Positions 9,064 to 17,898 of a DNA stretch of 64,000 nt are shown here, piece by piece (position 1 is the first letter of the stretch; each line of letters begins with the position of its first letter). Source of the stretch: Gordonia crocea. GTDB taxonomy: Bacteria; Actinomycetota; Actinomycetes; Mycobacteriales; Mycobacteriaceae. Position numbers and translations under genes: made by a program. The stretch lies in assembly GCF_009932435.1 (NCBI RefSeq), contig NZ_BJOU01000001.1:1054001-1118000 (forward strand), written 5' to 3'. The notes below the pieces were generated by a model that ran no database searches, was not told where the DNA came from, and saw only the letters and a program-made list of their open reading frames with translations.

Positions 9064-11067
9064 ATGTCCGAGCCCGTTTCCGACGCCGAGGGGCGCAGCC
9101 GGCGGAACTTCCACCGCTCGCGCTACGACCGGTATCAGGGCGGCCCCGACCCGTTGGCGCCACCGCTGGACCTGCGCGAGGCGCTCGACGAGATCGGTGC
9201 CGACGTCATGGCCGGGTCGTCGCCGCAGCGGGCGCTGCGCGAACTGCTGCGGCGGGGCACGCCCACCATGCGGGGCCTTGACGAACTGCGCGAACGGATC
9301 AACCGCCGCCGCAACGAGATTCTGAAGCAGCGCAACCTCGACGGCACCTTCGCCGAAATCCGGGAGTTGCTCGACCGCGCCGTCCTCGAGGAGCGCAAGC
9401 AGTTGGCGCGCGACCTCGACGACGACGCGCGGTTCGCCGAGATGCAGATCGGCAACCTCCCGTCCTCGACGGCCGCGGCGGTCAACGAGTTGGCGCAATA
9501 CCAGTGGCGCAGTCCGCAGGCCCGCCAGGACTACGAGAAGATCCGCGACCTACTCGGGCGCGAGCTGCTCGAGCAACGGTTCGCCGGGGTGAAGTCGGCC
9601 TTGGAGGGCGCCGACGAGAACGATCGCCAGGCGATCACCGAGATGCTGTCGGATCTGAACGACCTTCTCGCCAAACACAACCGCGGCGAGGACACCACCG
9701 ACGCCTTCGCCGACTTCATGGCCAAGCACGGGCAGTTCTTCCCGGAGAACCCGCGCAACACCGATGAGCTCGTCGAGTCGTTGGCCAAGCGCAGTGCCGC
9801 GGCGCAACAGTTCTACAACTCGCTCTCGCCCGAGCAGCGTGCCGAGCTCGACCAGCTCTCCCAGCAGGCCTTCGGGTCGCCCGACCTGATGAACGCGCTG
9901 GCCCAGGTCGACTCGCAGTTGCAGATGGCCCGCCCAGACCTGGACTGGGATGGTTCGCGCGAGTTCTCCGGCGAGCGCCCCATGGGTTTGGGGGAGGCTG
10001 CCACGGCGATGGCCGACTTGGCCGAGCTCGACGAGTTGAGTGAGGCGATGAGCCAGCAGTACGCCGGTGCGGACCTGGCCGACATCGATCTGGACGCGCT
10101 GGCCCGACAACTGGGCGACGACGCGGCCGTCGACGCCCGGACGTTGCAGCGGTTGGAACAGGCGTTGCGCGACCAGGGATTCTTCGAGCGGGGCGCCGAC
10201 GGCGAGATGCGCCTGAGTCCCAAGGCGATGCGCCAATTGGGCCATTCGGTGCTCGCCGACGTCGCCGAGCGGTTGACCGGGCGCGGGGAACGGGAAACGC
10301 GGCTGTCGGGCCGCCTCGGCGAACCGACCGGAGCCACCCGGGAGTGGGCCTTCGGCGACACCGAACCGTGGGATGTGCCGCGCACCATCACCAACGCCGT
10401 CGTGCGCGGAGCCGGGGCGGGGGAGTTCAGTCCCGGTCGGCCGGTGCGGCTGGAGATCGGCGACGTGGAGATCACCGAGACCGAGGCGCGCAGCCAGGCG
10501 GCGGTCGTCCTCCTCGTCGACACCTCCTTCTCGATGGAGATGGAGGGGCGGTGGACGCCGATGAAGCGGACCGCGATCGCACTCAACCACCTCATCTCGA
10601 CGCGGTTCCGCACCGACGAGCTGGCGATCATCGCATTCGGCCGCGAGGCCCGCACCATCGACGTCGGAGAGTTGGCCGGGCTGTCGCCCCGGATGGAGCA
10701 GGGCACCAACCTGCATCACGCGTTGTTACTCGCGCAACGACACCTGCGGCGGTTCCCGCACGCGACTCCGGTGGTGCTGATCGTGACCGACGGCGAGCCG
10801 ACTGCGCACCTGGAACCGTCGGGGGAGTCGTTCTTCTACTATCCGCCGCATCCGCAGACCATCGGGCTGACCGTGTCTGAGCTCGACCACCTGTCGCGGA
10901 TGGGTGCGCAGATCACGATCTTCCGTCTGGGCGAGGATCCGGGGTTGGCCATGTTCATCGACCGGATCGCCCGCCGCGTTGGTGGCCGGGTGGTGGCTCC
11001 CGATGTCGACGGCCTCGGTGCCGCCGTCGTCGGCGACTATCTGCGCGGCCGTGGCCGTCAGCGTTAG
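9064..11067 (+). CDS. VWA-domain protein, partner of the AAA+ ATPase
   Basis: A 667-residue cytoplasmic protein. The first 450 residues are charged and largely helical. A von Willebrand factor A domain follows, with a MIDAS metal site starting DTSFS at residue 485, a Thr in EQGTNLHHAL and an Asp in IVTDGEPT, so the Asp-x-Ser-x-Ser motif is intact. In MoxR/VWA and chelatase systems the VWA subunit recruits the substrate and the ATPase remodels it; that is the likely role here (inference). It starts 9 bp after the ATPase gene and ends the purN-purH-AAA-VWA run. Confidence 0.85.
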   Translation: MSEPVSDAEGRSRRNFHRSRYDRYQGGPDPLAPPLDLREALDEIGADVMAGSSPQRALRELLRRGTPTMRGLDELRERINRRRNEILKQRNLDGTFAEIRELLDRAVLEERKQLARDLDDDARFAEMQIGNLPSSTAAAVNELAQYQWRSPQARQDYEKIRDLLGRELLEQRFAGVKSALEGADENDRQAITEMLSDLNDLLAKHNRGEDTTDAFADFMAKHGQFFPENPRNTDELVESLAKRSAAAQQFYNSLSPEQRAELDQLSQQAFGSPDLMNALAQVDSQLQMARPDLDWDGSREFSGERPMGLGEAATAMADLAELDELSEAMSQQYAGADLADIDLDALARQLGDDAAVDARTLQRLEQALRDQGFFERGADGEMRLSPKAMRQLGHSVLADVAERLTGRGERETRLSGRLGEPTGATREWAFGDTEPWDVPRTITNAVVRGAGAGEFSPGRPVRLEIGDVEITETEARSQAAVVLLVDTSFSMEMEGRWTPMKRTAIALNHLISTRFRTDELAIIAFGREARTIDVGELAGLSPRMEQGTNLHHALLLAQRHLRRFPHATPVVLIVTDGEPTAHLEPSGESFFYYPPHPQTIGLTVSELDHLSRMGAQITIFRLGEDPGLAMFIDRIARRVGGRVVAPDVDGLGAAVVGDYLRGRGRQR

Positions 11068-11119
11068 TTCCACGAGGAACGGTAGAGAGGTGTCGGCCAA
11101 TACAAGCCAATAGAAAAGT

Positions 11120-11149
11120 GCCCCCGCTGCGCTCGTGCGCGGCGAGGGC
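11120..11149 (+). terminator. imperfect hairpin between convergent genes
   Basis: Arms GCCCCCGCTGCGC and GCGCGGCGAGGGC around TCGT pair over 13 positions with one mismatch and one G-T wobble, followed by TCTTAT. It lies between the VWA gene and the leftward CD225 gene and could serve both. Confidence 0.5.
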
Positions 11150-11186
11150 TCTTATCTGGCAGGTTGGATCTCCCGCTCGGGGACTG

Positions 11187-11540
11187 TCAGTAGCCGCTGC
11201 TGCTGGCTGCCAGACCGAGTGCGACGTTCAGGATGACCAGGATGACCAGGACGATGACACCGGCGATGGCGCCCCAGATGGCGAACTTCTTAGCGTCCTC
11301 GGCGGCTTTCTGGGCGCCAGCGACATCACCCTGCGCCCACAGTTTGGACACCGAGGTCGACTTGATGATGGCAACAATGCCGAGGGGAAGGCAGCACAAC
11401 ACGGTTGACAGGATCGCCCAGACGAGGTTGTTGTCGGGCTCCGGTCCCGCGGCGCCGTACTGTCCGGGAACCGGCTGTCCGGGGAACGGCTGACCAGGAG
11501 TGGCGCCGGGGTTGTTCTGCGGGTCGTAGGGGGAAGTCAC
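11187..11540 (-). CDS. CD225/dispanin-family small membrane protein
   Basis: A 117-residue protein with a Pro/Gly/Gln-rich N-terminus (PGQPFPGQPVPGQYG) and a CD225/dispanin core: one membrane segment (LVWAILSTVLCCLPLGIVAII), an amphipathic KLWAQGDVAGAQKAAEDAKKFA linker, and a second membrane segment. The double Cys in the first segment is typical. The GTG start is chosen because AGGAGT lies at a good distance; the longer in-frame extension lacks a site. Bacterial dispanins are common in Corynebacterineae, without a known function. Genes around it encode other small proline-rich membrane proteins. Confidence 0.8.
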   Translation of the reverse strand: MTSPYDPQNNPGATPGQPFPGQPVPGQYGAAGPEPDNNLVWAILSTVLCCLPLGIVAIIKSTSVSKLWAQGDVAGAQKAAEDAKKFAIWGAIAGVIVLVILVILNVALGLAASSSGY

Positions 11541-11691
11541 ATTTACTCCTGTTATGGTCTGATCACACCCGGCCGTGGGGCACGGAGGGTCCGCGCTGAC
11601 AATTCCATGTTGGTGAGGGTGTAACGCGGTGAGTATATCCAAAGTCCAAGGCCGTGCATATTATTCGTTCGTTCGGCTGAAGAAGGTCTGA

Positions 11692-12636
11692 TCAACCAAG
11701 CGTAATCGCAATAATTGTGATAAGCGGAATCGCCAGAATCGTCGTCACCAGAGCCGAATCGCGAGCAACGGTCTGGCCGCGCTGATATCGCAGCGCGTAG
11801 ACGAAGACGTTCTGTGCCGTCGGCAATGCGGCGATGACGACCTGGGCGAACAAGTGGTGCCCGGTGAGACCGAAACCCCACCGGGAAACCGCGTAGGCCA
11901 GCGCGGGCATGGCCGCCATCTTCAGCACGGAGGCGAGCGCGACATCCAGACGCGGGTCGCCGGACCCCTGCGGATCTGCGGAACCGCTGCGGCCCGCGGC
12001 GAGGGACAGCCCGAAGACCAGCAGTGCCAACGGGACCGAGGCGTCGCCGAGCATCCGGAACGGGTCGAGGATCGCCTGCGGTGGATGCCAGCCGAGAGCC
12101 GATACCGCCATGCCCGCCACGCCGCCCAACAGGATCGGATTGGTCAGCGGTGCCACGATGGCGTCGCGCCACACCCGTCGACCCGAGGTTTGCGCACTCG
12201 ACATGTCGAGCGCCACCAAGGCGATGGGCGAGTAGATGAGGATCTGGAACAGCAGCAGAGGAGCGATGAACGACCGGTCGTCGAGGACGTACATCGCGAT
12301 CGGCACGCCGAGGTTGACGCTGTTGACGTATGAGGAGGACAGCGCGCCGATCACCAGTTCGCCGGTGTCTCGGCGCAACCAGAGCCGGGCGATGACGACA
12401 TAGACGAGTCCGATGGTCAGCGCAGTGCCGCCGGCGATCACCAGCGTGGAAGAGAAGACGGCGCGCAAGTCGCTGGTGACCAGGGCGTGGAACAACAGCG
12501 CCGGGGTGCAGACGAAGAAGACCAATCGCGACAAGACCTCGGTGGCACCCGATCCCAACGTGCCGAGGCGCCCGATTGCGAGTCCGATACCGATCACCAA
12601 GAAGATGACGGTGAAACCTGAAACGACGCCGGACAC
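11692..12636 (-). CDS. AEC-family permease (auxin efflux carrier type)
   Basis: A 314-residue integral membrane protein with about ten helices in two inverted halves. Conserved features are SRLVFFVCTPALLFHAL in the first half, the kinked SSSYVNSVNLGVPIAMYVLDD, and IAALPTAQNVFVYALRY in the second half, with the polar Asn-containing crossover typical of the family. Bacterial members export or exchange organic acids such as malate; the substrate here is not known. The GTG start is selected because a TAGGCT box sits exactly seven bases upstream, indicating a leaderless mRNA. The gene diverges from the DUF4190 pair. Confidence 0.82.
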   Translation of the reverse strand: MSGVVSGFTVIFLVIGIGLAIGRLGTLGSGATEVLSRLVFFVCTPALLFHALVTSDLRAVFSSTLVIAGGTALTIGLVYVVIARLWLRRDTGELVIGALSSSYVNSVNLGVPIAMYVLDDRSFIAPLLLFQILIYSPIALVALDMSSAQTSGRRVWRDAIVAPLTNPILLGGVAGMAVSALGWHPPQAILDPFRMLGDASVPLALLVFGLSLAAGRSGSADPQGSGDPRLDVALASVLKMAAMPALAYAVSRWGFGLTGHHLFAQVVIAALPTAQNVFVYALRYQRGQTVARDSALVTTILAIPLITIIAITLG

Positions 12637-12643
12637 TCCGAAC

Positions 12644-12649
12644 AGCCTA
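12644..12649 (-). promoter_or_regulatory. -10 box of leaderless AEC permease transcript
   Basis: On the minus strand TAGGCT is followed by seven bases and then the GTG start codon, the geometry of mycobacterial leaderless promoters. Confidence 0.55.
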
Positions 12650-12743
12650 GTGCGGCGGTGATCGTTGAACCGACGCCGATCGGCACCAGATGCCGGTTTA
12701 CGGTAGTTTTTTGAGAAATGCACCCTGCTGTACAAGGACACCA

Positions 12744-13382
12744 GTGACCACCTCAGAGACACCGGAAGAGTCGGCGAACTCCACTGCGGCCGCCGCGCCA
12801 CAGCCGATCAGCCTCACCAAAGACGACGCCGCGACGGCATCGGTGCCGATCCCCGGCGATGCCGCCGCGGGGGTTGTGCAGACGCCGGCCGAGGCCGTCT
12901 ACTACTCCGATCAGCAGAGCTACCCGGCCCAGGGGTATCCCGCCGGCAGTCCGCAGCAGCAGGCCTCCTACCCGCCCGTTGAACCGCAACCCGCCCAATA
13001 CGGCGCCCCGGCTTCCTATGCCCCCGCTCCGGACCAATACGCAGCGGCCTACGGGTCCGCGTACGGGACACCGGCCTACTCGGGCTACGGCGCCGCCTAT
13101 CCGACCAGGTCGTCGACCAACGGCATGGCGATTGCCGCGCTGATCGTGGGCCTCGTCGGTTTCGTTCTCACGATCTGTTTCGTCTTCAGCGGTGTCATCA
13201 CCGGGACGATCGCACTGATTCTCGGTGCCGTCGCGCTCAAGCAGATCAACAACTCTCCGGGAGGCACGTCGGATGGCGGTAGCAAAGTCATGGCCATCGT
13301 CGGCCTCGTTTTGGGCAGCCTTCAGTTGCTCGGGTCCATCGTGGTCATCGTGGTGCTCATCGTTGCCTCGGTTTCCGGCTGA
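12744..13382 (+). CDS. DUF4190 membrane protein (first of two)
   Basis: A 212-residue protein. Residues 1-125 are a disordered tail rich in Pro, Tyr, Gln and Ala with repeated YPAQ/YGxP units. Two C-terminal transmembrane helices flank a short loop (ALKQINNSPGGTSDGGSKVMAI), the DUF4190 pattern. The GTG start is picked because AAGGA lies upstream; an in-frame ATG at 12690 lacks a site. A second DUF4190 gene follows after 48 bp and has the same architecture, so the two are probably ancient duplicates. Role unknown, likely in the envelope. Confidence 0.78.
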   Translation: MTTSETPEESANSTAAAAPQPISLTKDDAATASVPIPGDAAAGVVQTPAEAVYYSDQQSYPAQGYPAGSPQQQASYPPVEPQPAQYGAPASYAPAPDQYAAAYGSAYGTPAYSGYGAAYPTRSSTNGMAIAALIVGLVGFVLTICFVFSGVITGTIALILGAVALKQINNSPGGTSDGGSKVMAIVGLVLGSLQLLGSIVVIVVLIVASVSG

Positions 13383-13430
13383 TCCCACAGCGCAGACGTC
13401 ACATTCCGCAAGCAGAAACCGGAGACATCA

Positions 13431-14030
13431 ATGACTGAACCGAACGACGGAACCGCGGGCGAAGGCCAGTTCGGCGCCTCCGACGCCGACGAATGGTCGT
13501 CGGTGAACCTGAACAAGCCGGCATCCCCGGTTCCGCCGACGGACCCTGTTCCACCCGAGGTACCGGCCCCTCCGTCGGTGCCGGGCACCGAAACCGGGTA
13601 TGTCGATCCGGCGAGCAGCTCCACTCCGCCACCGGGGTACCCGGCACCCCAATCGGGTTACGCGCAACCGGGGTATGTGCAGCCCGGCTACGCACAGCCG
13701 GGATACCCCCAACCCGGATACCCGGTCGGGCAGCCCGATCCGTACGCGAACGCATACGGGTATCCCGCGTACGCGGCACCCGGCTCGGGAACCGACGGTT
13801 TGGCCGTCGCCGCACTGATCTGCGGGGTCCTGGGGCTGATGTGCTGTATCCCCGGGCCGATCGGCCTGATTCTCGGCATCATGAGCCTGCGCAACATGAA
13901 TCGCGACGGGGTGGACGGCGGTAGTAACCGGGGCATGGCGATTGCCGGCATCGTGCTCGGCGCCATCACGACCCTGATCATCGTCGCCTATGTGGTGATG
14001 CTCATCATCGGCTTGGCCGCCGGGGTGTAG
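13431..14030 (+). CDS. DUF4190 membrane protein (second of two)
   Basis: A 199-residue paralogue of the preceding protein. The N-terminal tail carries five or six GYxQP/GYPxP units (SGYAQPGYVQPGYAQPGYPQ) and the last 75 residues hold two transmembrane helices with ICGVLGLMCCIPGPIGLILGIMSLRNMNRDGVDGGSNRGMAIAG-type DUF4190 features, split here by the basic loop. GGAGAC precedes the ATG. Repeated proline/tyrosine tails of this kind recur in the neighbouring envelope genes at 15.4 and 16.4 kb. Confidence 0.78.
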   Translation: MTEPNDGTAGEGQFGASDADEWSSVNLNKPASPVPPTDPVPPEVPAPPSVPGTETGYVDPASSSTPPPGYPAPQSGYAQPGYVQPGYAQPGYPQPGYPVGQPDPYANAYGYPAYAAPGSGTDGLAVAALICGVLGLMCCIPGPIGLILGIMSLRNMNRDGVDGGSNRGMAIAGIVLGAITTLIIVAYVVMLIIGLAAGV

Positions 14031-14041
14031 CGGGGCTCGTT

Positions 14042-14071
14042 TTGGTCCTGGCGGTGCCGGGACTGTATTCT
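14042..14071 (+). promoter_or_regulatory. candidate rpmF promoter
   Basis: TTGGTC and TATTCT spaced by 18 bp, ending 79 bp before the rpmF start. Fits a housekeeping sigma promoter; start site not determinable by eye. Confidence 0.4.
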
Positions 14072-14150
14072 GGTCGGGTTGCGCGCCCACCGGTGCCGAA
14101 CCGGGACGCAGGCGCACACCAGAGAACTTGAAGGAAAGAAGGGCAGACCC

Positions 14151-14324
14151 ATGGCCGTACCGAAGCGCCGCATGTCGCGGGCCAACACCCACAGCCGTCG
14201 TTCGCAGTGGAAGGCGGACAACCCGGCTTTGCAGGAAGTCAAGGTCAACGGGGTGCCGCAGCGGCTTCCCCGTCGTCTCGTGAAGGCCGCCGAGCTCGGC
14301 CTGATCGACATCGACCGCCGCTAG
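14151..14324 (+). CDS. rpmF: 50S ribosomal protein L32
   Basis: A 57-residue basic protein beginning [20 protein letters not shown], the signature of bL32. It lacks the CxxC pairs of the zinc-binding form, so it is the zinc-independent type. AAGGAAAGAAGGG precedes the ATG. It stands alone between its own promoter region and a strong bidirectional terminator, close to mprA as in M. tuberculosis (Rv0979A). Confidence 0.95.
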   Translation: MAVPKRRMSRANTHSRRSQWKADNPALQEVKVNGVPQRLPRRLVKAAELGLIDIDRR

Positions 14325-14335
14325 TCCGGCTCAGA

Positions 14336-14374
14336 CCGAAAAGGGGCGCCCGCGATGCGGGCGCCCCTTTTCGG
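14336..14374. terminator. strong bidirectional terminator
   Basis: A perfect 18-bp inverted repeat (arm CCGAAAAGGGGCGCCCGC, loop GAT) between rpmF and the convergent SDR gene. The A-run in one arm and the TTTT in the other allow it to work in both directions. Confidence 0.92.
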
Positions 14375-14396
14375 CGTCGGTACAACCGGCCGGCGA

Positions 14397-15170
14397 TCAG
14401 TTCTGTGCGATCGCCTTGTTCACCAGGCGGGACACGAAGTTCGGCACCACCTTGCTGGCATTGTTGAGCACCGTGGTCTGCACGCCCACCGAGTAGTGGG
14501 TGCGGTGGATCAACTTGTCCGCGGCATTCGGGTGGACCGAGGTCCACACCCGGTCGGCGATCTCCTCCGGGGTGATCCGGATGCCCAGGGTCTTCGCCGA
14601 CTTGGTGTCGGCGTCGGCGAGCGCGGTCTTGGCCCAGAGCGGCCAGATGGCCACCACGCGGATGTCGTCGCGCTGCCACTCCAACTCCAGCGCCTCGGTC
14701 AACCCGGCGACGTAGAACTTCGCCGCCGAGTAGGTGGCGATGTCGGGCTGACCGTAAATGGCCGAGGCCGACGCGATATTGACCAGGTGCGACCCGGGGG
14801 TGTCCCGGAGGTAGGGGAAGGCGGCCTGTGCGCCCAGCGTGACGCCGAGGACGTCGATGTCGATCTGCGCCTGCACCGCCTCGGCGGTGATCGAGTCGAG
14901 GCGCCCGCCGACGAGGATGCCGGCGTTGTTGTCGAGCACGTCGAGCTTGCCGTCAGTGTGCGACGTGAAGTCGGCGAGGGCGTCGGCCCAGCCTTGTGCC
15001 TTGCGGACGTCGAGGGTGCCGGTGATGAAGTCGGGATGCTCGGCCCGAACGGCTTCCAGGGCCTCGGTGTTGACGTCGTAGACGCCGACGGTCCAGCCTT
15101 CGCGCGCAAAGCGCGTTGCGGTGGCCAACCCGATTCCGGCGGCTCCGCCGGAGATGAAGATTGATGGCAT
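14397..15170 (-). CDS. short-chain dehydrogenase/reductase
   Basis: A 257-residue classical SDR with a Rossmann fold. GGAAGIG at residues 8-14 binds the nucleotide, NNAG is at 81-84, the catalytic Ser lies at about 136 (NIASASA), and Tyr147 and Lys151 form YSAAK. The Asp at 32 after the second strand (VYDVN) suggests NAD preference (inference). The ATG at 15170 gives the normal family start just before the first beta strand; upstream in-frame codons would add 44 unlikely residues. Substrate unknown. An inverted repeat about 65 bp upstream may be a repressor site. Confidence 0.88.
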   Translation of the reverse strand: MPSIFISGGAAGIGLATATRFAREGWTVGVYDVNTEALEAVRAEHPDFITGTLDVRKAQGWADALADFTSHTDGKLDVLDNNAGILVGGRLDSITAEAVQAQIDIDVLGVTLGAQAAFPYLRDTPGSHLVNIASASAIYGQPDIATYSAAKFYVAGLTEALELEWQRDDIRVVAIWPLWAKTALADADTKSAKTLGIRITPEEIADRVWTSVHPNAADKLIHRTHYSVGVQTTVLNNASKVVPNFVSRLVNKAIAQN

Positions 15171-15235
15171 TCTCTGCCTGCTTTCCGATTGCGCGGGGAT
15201 CGTGTGGCGCGTGACGCGCCGGCCCCATTCTCTCA

Positions 15236-15249
15236 TTACCCGCCGGTAA
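15236..15249. promoter_or_regulatory. inverted repeat, possible repressor operator
   Basis: TTACC-CGCC-GGTAA has perfect 5-bp arms and lies about 65 bp upstream of the SDR start. It resembles a TetR-type half-site pair, but no regulator gene is adjacent. Confidence 0.3.
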
Positions 15250-15389
15250 GTTGCGACCGGGTCGCACCACCGAGCACCGCGAGTTTCATTCAAGGGGATC
15301 ACGATTGCGCCTTATGGCGTGCGCGGACGGGTCGATATTGGTAGTTTCTGCCTGTTCCATCTATCAAAACGATTTGGGGAGCCCCTTAA

Positions 15390-16274
15390 ATGACTCAACC
15401 GCCCATCGATCCGGGCCAGCAACCGAACAACCCGGGCCAGCCGGGCTACCCGCCGGCCGGACAGCAGCCGGGCGCGTACCCGCCGGCGGCCGGACAGCAG
15501 CCGGGCGCCTACCCGCCGCCGCCTCCGGGAGCGCCGGGTTCCTACCCGCCGCCGCCTCCCGGCGGTGCTTACCCGCAGGGCCCGGCAGCGGGCCAGCCGT
15601 ACAACATTGGCGACGGATTCAGCTGGGCGTTCAACAAGTTCGGTAAGAACGCCGGACCGTTGATCATCGCCACGCTGATCTACCTGATCATCGTCGGCGT
15701 CGTCTACGGCATCTTCTACGGCATCGGTTTCGCACTCGCCGACAAGGAGACGGTCTACGGCACGACGACCGTCAGCTTCGGCGCGGGCACCTTCGCCGTC
15801 TGGATCATCGGATACCTCGTGACCCTCGTCGTGGGGGGCTATGTCCTGTCGTCCTTCTGGAACGGGATCCTGCAGATCACCGATGGCCAGCAGGTCAGCG
15901 TCGGCTCGTTCTTCCAGCCGCGCAACGTCGGCAACGTGATCATCGCGACGCTGCTCAGCGGCATCATCATCGGTATCGGCTATGCCCTGTGCGTCTTGCC
16001 GGGCCTGATCGCCGCGATCTTCCTGTTCTTCACCGTCGTCGCCGTCGTCGACCGCAATATCAGCGGTACCGCCGGTCTCGGGGCGAGCTTCAACCTGGTC
16101 AAGGAGAACTTCGGTCCGGCCATCCTGACCTGGTTGGTCGTCAGCATCGCCTTGGCGATCGGTGGCGCGATTTGCGCTATCGGGTTGCTGGTCGCCGGTC
16201 CGGTGGCCGGTCTGCTGACCGCCTACGCATGGCGCAAGCTGACCGGTGGCTTCGTCGCACCCGCGACGCAGTAG
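15390..16274 (+). CDS. proline-rich-tail multi-pass membrane protein
   Basis: A 294-residue protein. The first 75 residues are a proline-rich tail with repeats of the type GQQPGAYPP and PPPPPGAPGSYPP. The rest holds about six transmembrane helices with the motif FNLVKENFGPAILTWL near the end, as in membrane proteins of the DUF975/glycerophosphodiesterase-membrane-domain kind. GGGGAG precedes the ATG. The next gene has the same architecture, so the two are paralogues. Function unknown; a role at the envelope is inferred from topology only. Confidence 0.7.
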   Translation: MTQPPIDPGQQPNNPGQPGYPPAGQQPGAYPPAAGQQPGAYPPPPPGAPGSYPPPPPGGAYPQGPAAGQPYNIGDGFSWAFNKFGKNAGPLIIATLIYLIIVGVVYGIFYGIGFALADKETVYGTTTVSFGAGTFAVWIIGYLVTLVVGGYVLSSFWNGILQITDGQQVSVGSFFQPRNVGNVIIATLLSGIIIGIGYALCVLPGLIAAIFLFFTVVAVVDRNISGTAGLGASFNLVKENFGPAILTWLVVSIALAIGGAICAIGLLVAGPVAGLLTAYAWRKLTGGFVAPATQ

Positions 16275-16290
16275 CACCCGCCGCATCATC

Positions 16291-16326
16291 AATCGGGCCC
16301 CCGCCGTTCTCGGCGGGGGCCTGATT
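16291..16326 (+). terminator. hairpin terminator
   Basis: 16-bp arms (AATCGGGCCCCCGCCG and its near-complement, one mismatch) around TTCT, between the two proline-rich membrane protein genes. Confidence 0.75.
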
Positions 16327-16365
16327 GTTCGACCCACCCGAGTCGCCGGCCGACCGGGCGCGCCG

Positions 16366-16371
16366 TAGGGT
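16366..16371 (+). promoter_or_regulatory. -10 box of leaderless transcript
   Basis: TAGGGT, seven bases, then the GTG start at 16379. No ribosome binding site is present, so the second proline-rich membrane gene has its own leaderless promoter. Confidence 0.6.
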
Positions 16372-16378
16372 CGACGCC

Positions 16379-17152
16379 GTGACTGAACCGCAAATCCCCA
16401 CGCCGCCGCCGGGCGCCTTCCCGCCGCCGCCCGGTGCGTATCCGCCGCCGCCCGGCGCCTTCCCGCCCCCGCCCGGCGGGTACCGGCCGGTTCCAGTGGA
16501 CCCGAACACGGTGCCGTACAGCCTGGACACCGGAGCACGGTGGGCATGGCGCAAGTTCACCGACAACGTCGCCGGCCTGTTCGTCGGCGTGCTGGTGCTG
16601 ATGGCGCTCAGCACGGTCGCCATGCTGTTCACGATCGTCGGATTCGTGGTCCTGATGGGCAGTGCGAGTGACAGCGAAGGCGCGGGAATCGCGGTCGGCA
16701 TCGTGTTACTCGTATTGGGGATACTGGCCTACGTCGGCGTCTCGGCGTATTTCGCCAGCGCTTACACCGGTGGCCTCATCGACATCGCCAACGGCGTCCC
16801 GACGACGACCAGTTCCTTCCTGCGCCCCCGGTACTTCGGGACCGTTTTCGCCCTCGTCCTTCTCCAGACTCTGGCGGTCCTCGCCGGCTCGGTGGTGTTC
16901 TGCGTGGGCGGGATCATCGTGTCGTTCTTCCTCGCCTATGCGGTCATGGTGGTGGTGGACAAAGGCGTCGGGGCGATCGAGGCGATGAAGACGAGCGTCT
17001 CACTGGTGCGCGGCCATCTCGGCGACGCTTTCGTGCTCTTCCTGGTGGTGACCGCCCTCACCATGGTGATAGGCGTGCTCGCGACCCCGTTCGTGCAACT
17101 GTTGACCGTCTTCGCCTACCGCCGCTTCTCGGGACAATCGGTCGCGGTCTGA
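16379..17152 (+). CDS. proline-rich-tail multi-pass membrane protein, paralogue
   Basis: A 257-residue protein with a 45-residue tail of GAFPPPPGAYPPPP repeats and then about six transmembrane helices. It shares FxRPRxxGxV (LRPRYFGTVF versus QPRNVGNVI) and the SLVRGHLGDAF / NLVKENFGPAI motif with the preceding gene, which marks them as duplicates. The GTG start is fixed by the leaderless -10 box; an in-frame extension to 16325 has neither box nor ribosome binding site. It lies 48 bp upstream of mprA, in the same direction. Role unknown. Confidence 0.72.
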   Translation: MTEPQIPTPPPGAFPPPPGAYPPPPGAFPPPPGGYRPVPVDPNTVPYSLDTGARWAWRKFTDNVAGLFVGVLVLMALSTVAMLFTIVGFVVLMGSASDSEGAGIAVGIVLLVLGILAYVGVSAYFASAYTGGLIDIANGVPTTTSSFLRPRYFGTVFALVLLQTLAVLAGSVVFCVGGIIVSFFLAYAVMVVVDKGVGAIEAMKTSVSLVRGHLGDAFVLFLVVTALTMVIGVLATPFVQLLTVFAYRRFSGQSVAV

Positions 17153-17200
17153 TCGGTCGGCCTTCGACAAATCTCAGGCGTACTGCGCTAAGAATTAACC

Positions 17201-17884
17201 ATGCGGATTCTGGTGGTGGACGACGACCGTGCGGTGCGCGAGTCGTTGCGCAGGTCGCTGACCTTCAACGGCTACGCCGTGGAAACCGCGGGCGACGGCC
17301 TGGAGGCCTTGGAAAAGGTGGTCGCGCAGCGGCCCGACGTCCTGCTCCTCGACGTCATGATGCCCCGGATGGACGGTCTGGAGGTCTGTCGGCGCCTGCG
17401 GTCGGCCGGCGACGACCTGCCGATCCTCGTCCTCACCGCGCGGGACTCGGTCTCCGAGCGGGTCGCCGGCCTCGACGCCGGTGCCGACGACTACCTGGCC
17501 AAGCCGTTTGCGCTCGAAGAACTCCTGGCGCGGTTGCGGGCGCTGTTGCGCCGGGCGACCCCCGACGAGGAGGATTCCGAGGCGCTGGAGTTCGAAGACC
17601 TGCGCCTGGACCCGGTGACCCGCGACGTCACCCGCGGTGAGCGTGCGATCAGCCTCACCCGGACCGAGTTCGCGCTGCTCGAGATGTTGATGGCCAACCC
17701 GCGGCGCGTGCTTTCCCGCAGCCGGATCCTCGAGGAGGTGTGGGGCTACGACTTTCCCACCTCGGGCAACGCCCTCGAGGTGTACGTCGGCTACCTGCGT
17801 CGCAAGACCGAGGCCGACGGCGAGGCTCGGCTCATCCACACCGTGCGCGGGGTGGGATACGTGCTGCGGGAGACACCGCCCTGA
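17201..17884 (+). CDS. mprA: response regulator MprA (OmpR family)
   Basis: A 227-residue response regulator. The receiver domain has the acidic pocket DDD at 7-9, the phospho-acceptor Asp51 in LLLDVMMP, Thr in LTARDS and Lys in AKPF. The C-terminal winged helix has [14 protein letters not shown] and [19 protein letters not shown] features (here [14 protein letters not shown]). Its partner kinase follows and pepD lies after that, the order mprA-mprB-pepD-moaB of M. tuberculosis Rv0981-Rv0984, where the system answers envelope stress. CTCAGG and CTAAGA lie 15 bp apart just upstream and could be a loose autoregulatory direct repeat, but the match is weak. Confidence 0.93.
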   Translation: MRILVVDDDRAVRESLRRSLTFNGYAVETAGDGLEALEKVVAQRPDVLLLDVMMPRMDGLEVCRRLRSAGDDLPILVLTARDSVSERVAGLDAGADDYLAKPFALEELLARLRALLRRATPDEEDSEALEFEDLRLDPVTRDVTRGERAISLTRTEFALLEMLMANPRRVLSRSRILEEVWGYDFPTSGNALEVYVGYLRRKTEADGEARLIHTVRGVGYVLRETPP

Positions 17885-17898
17885 GTCTCTGGACTGAT

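Noticed and set aside
17173..17193. MprA box (CTCAGG/CTAAGA direct repeat)
   Set aside because: Only a loose match to what I remember of the site; not listed as a feature.
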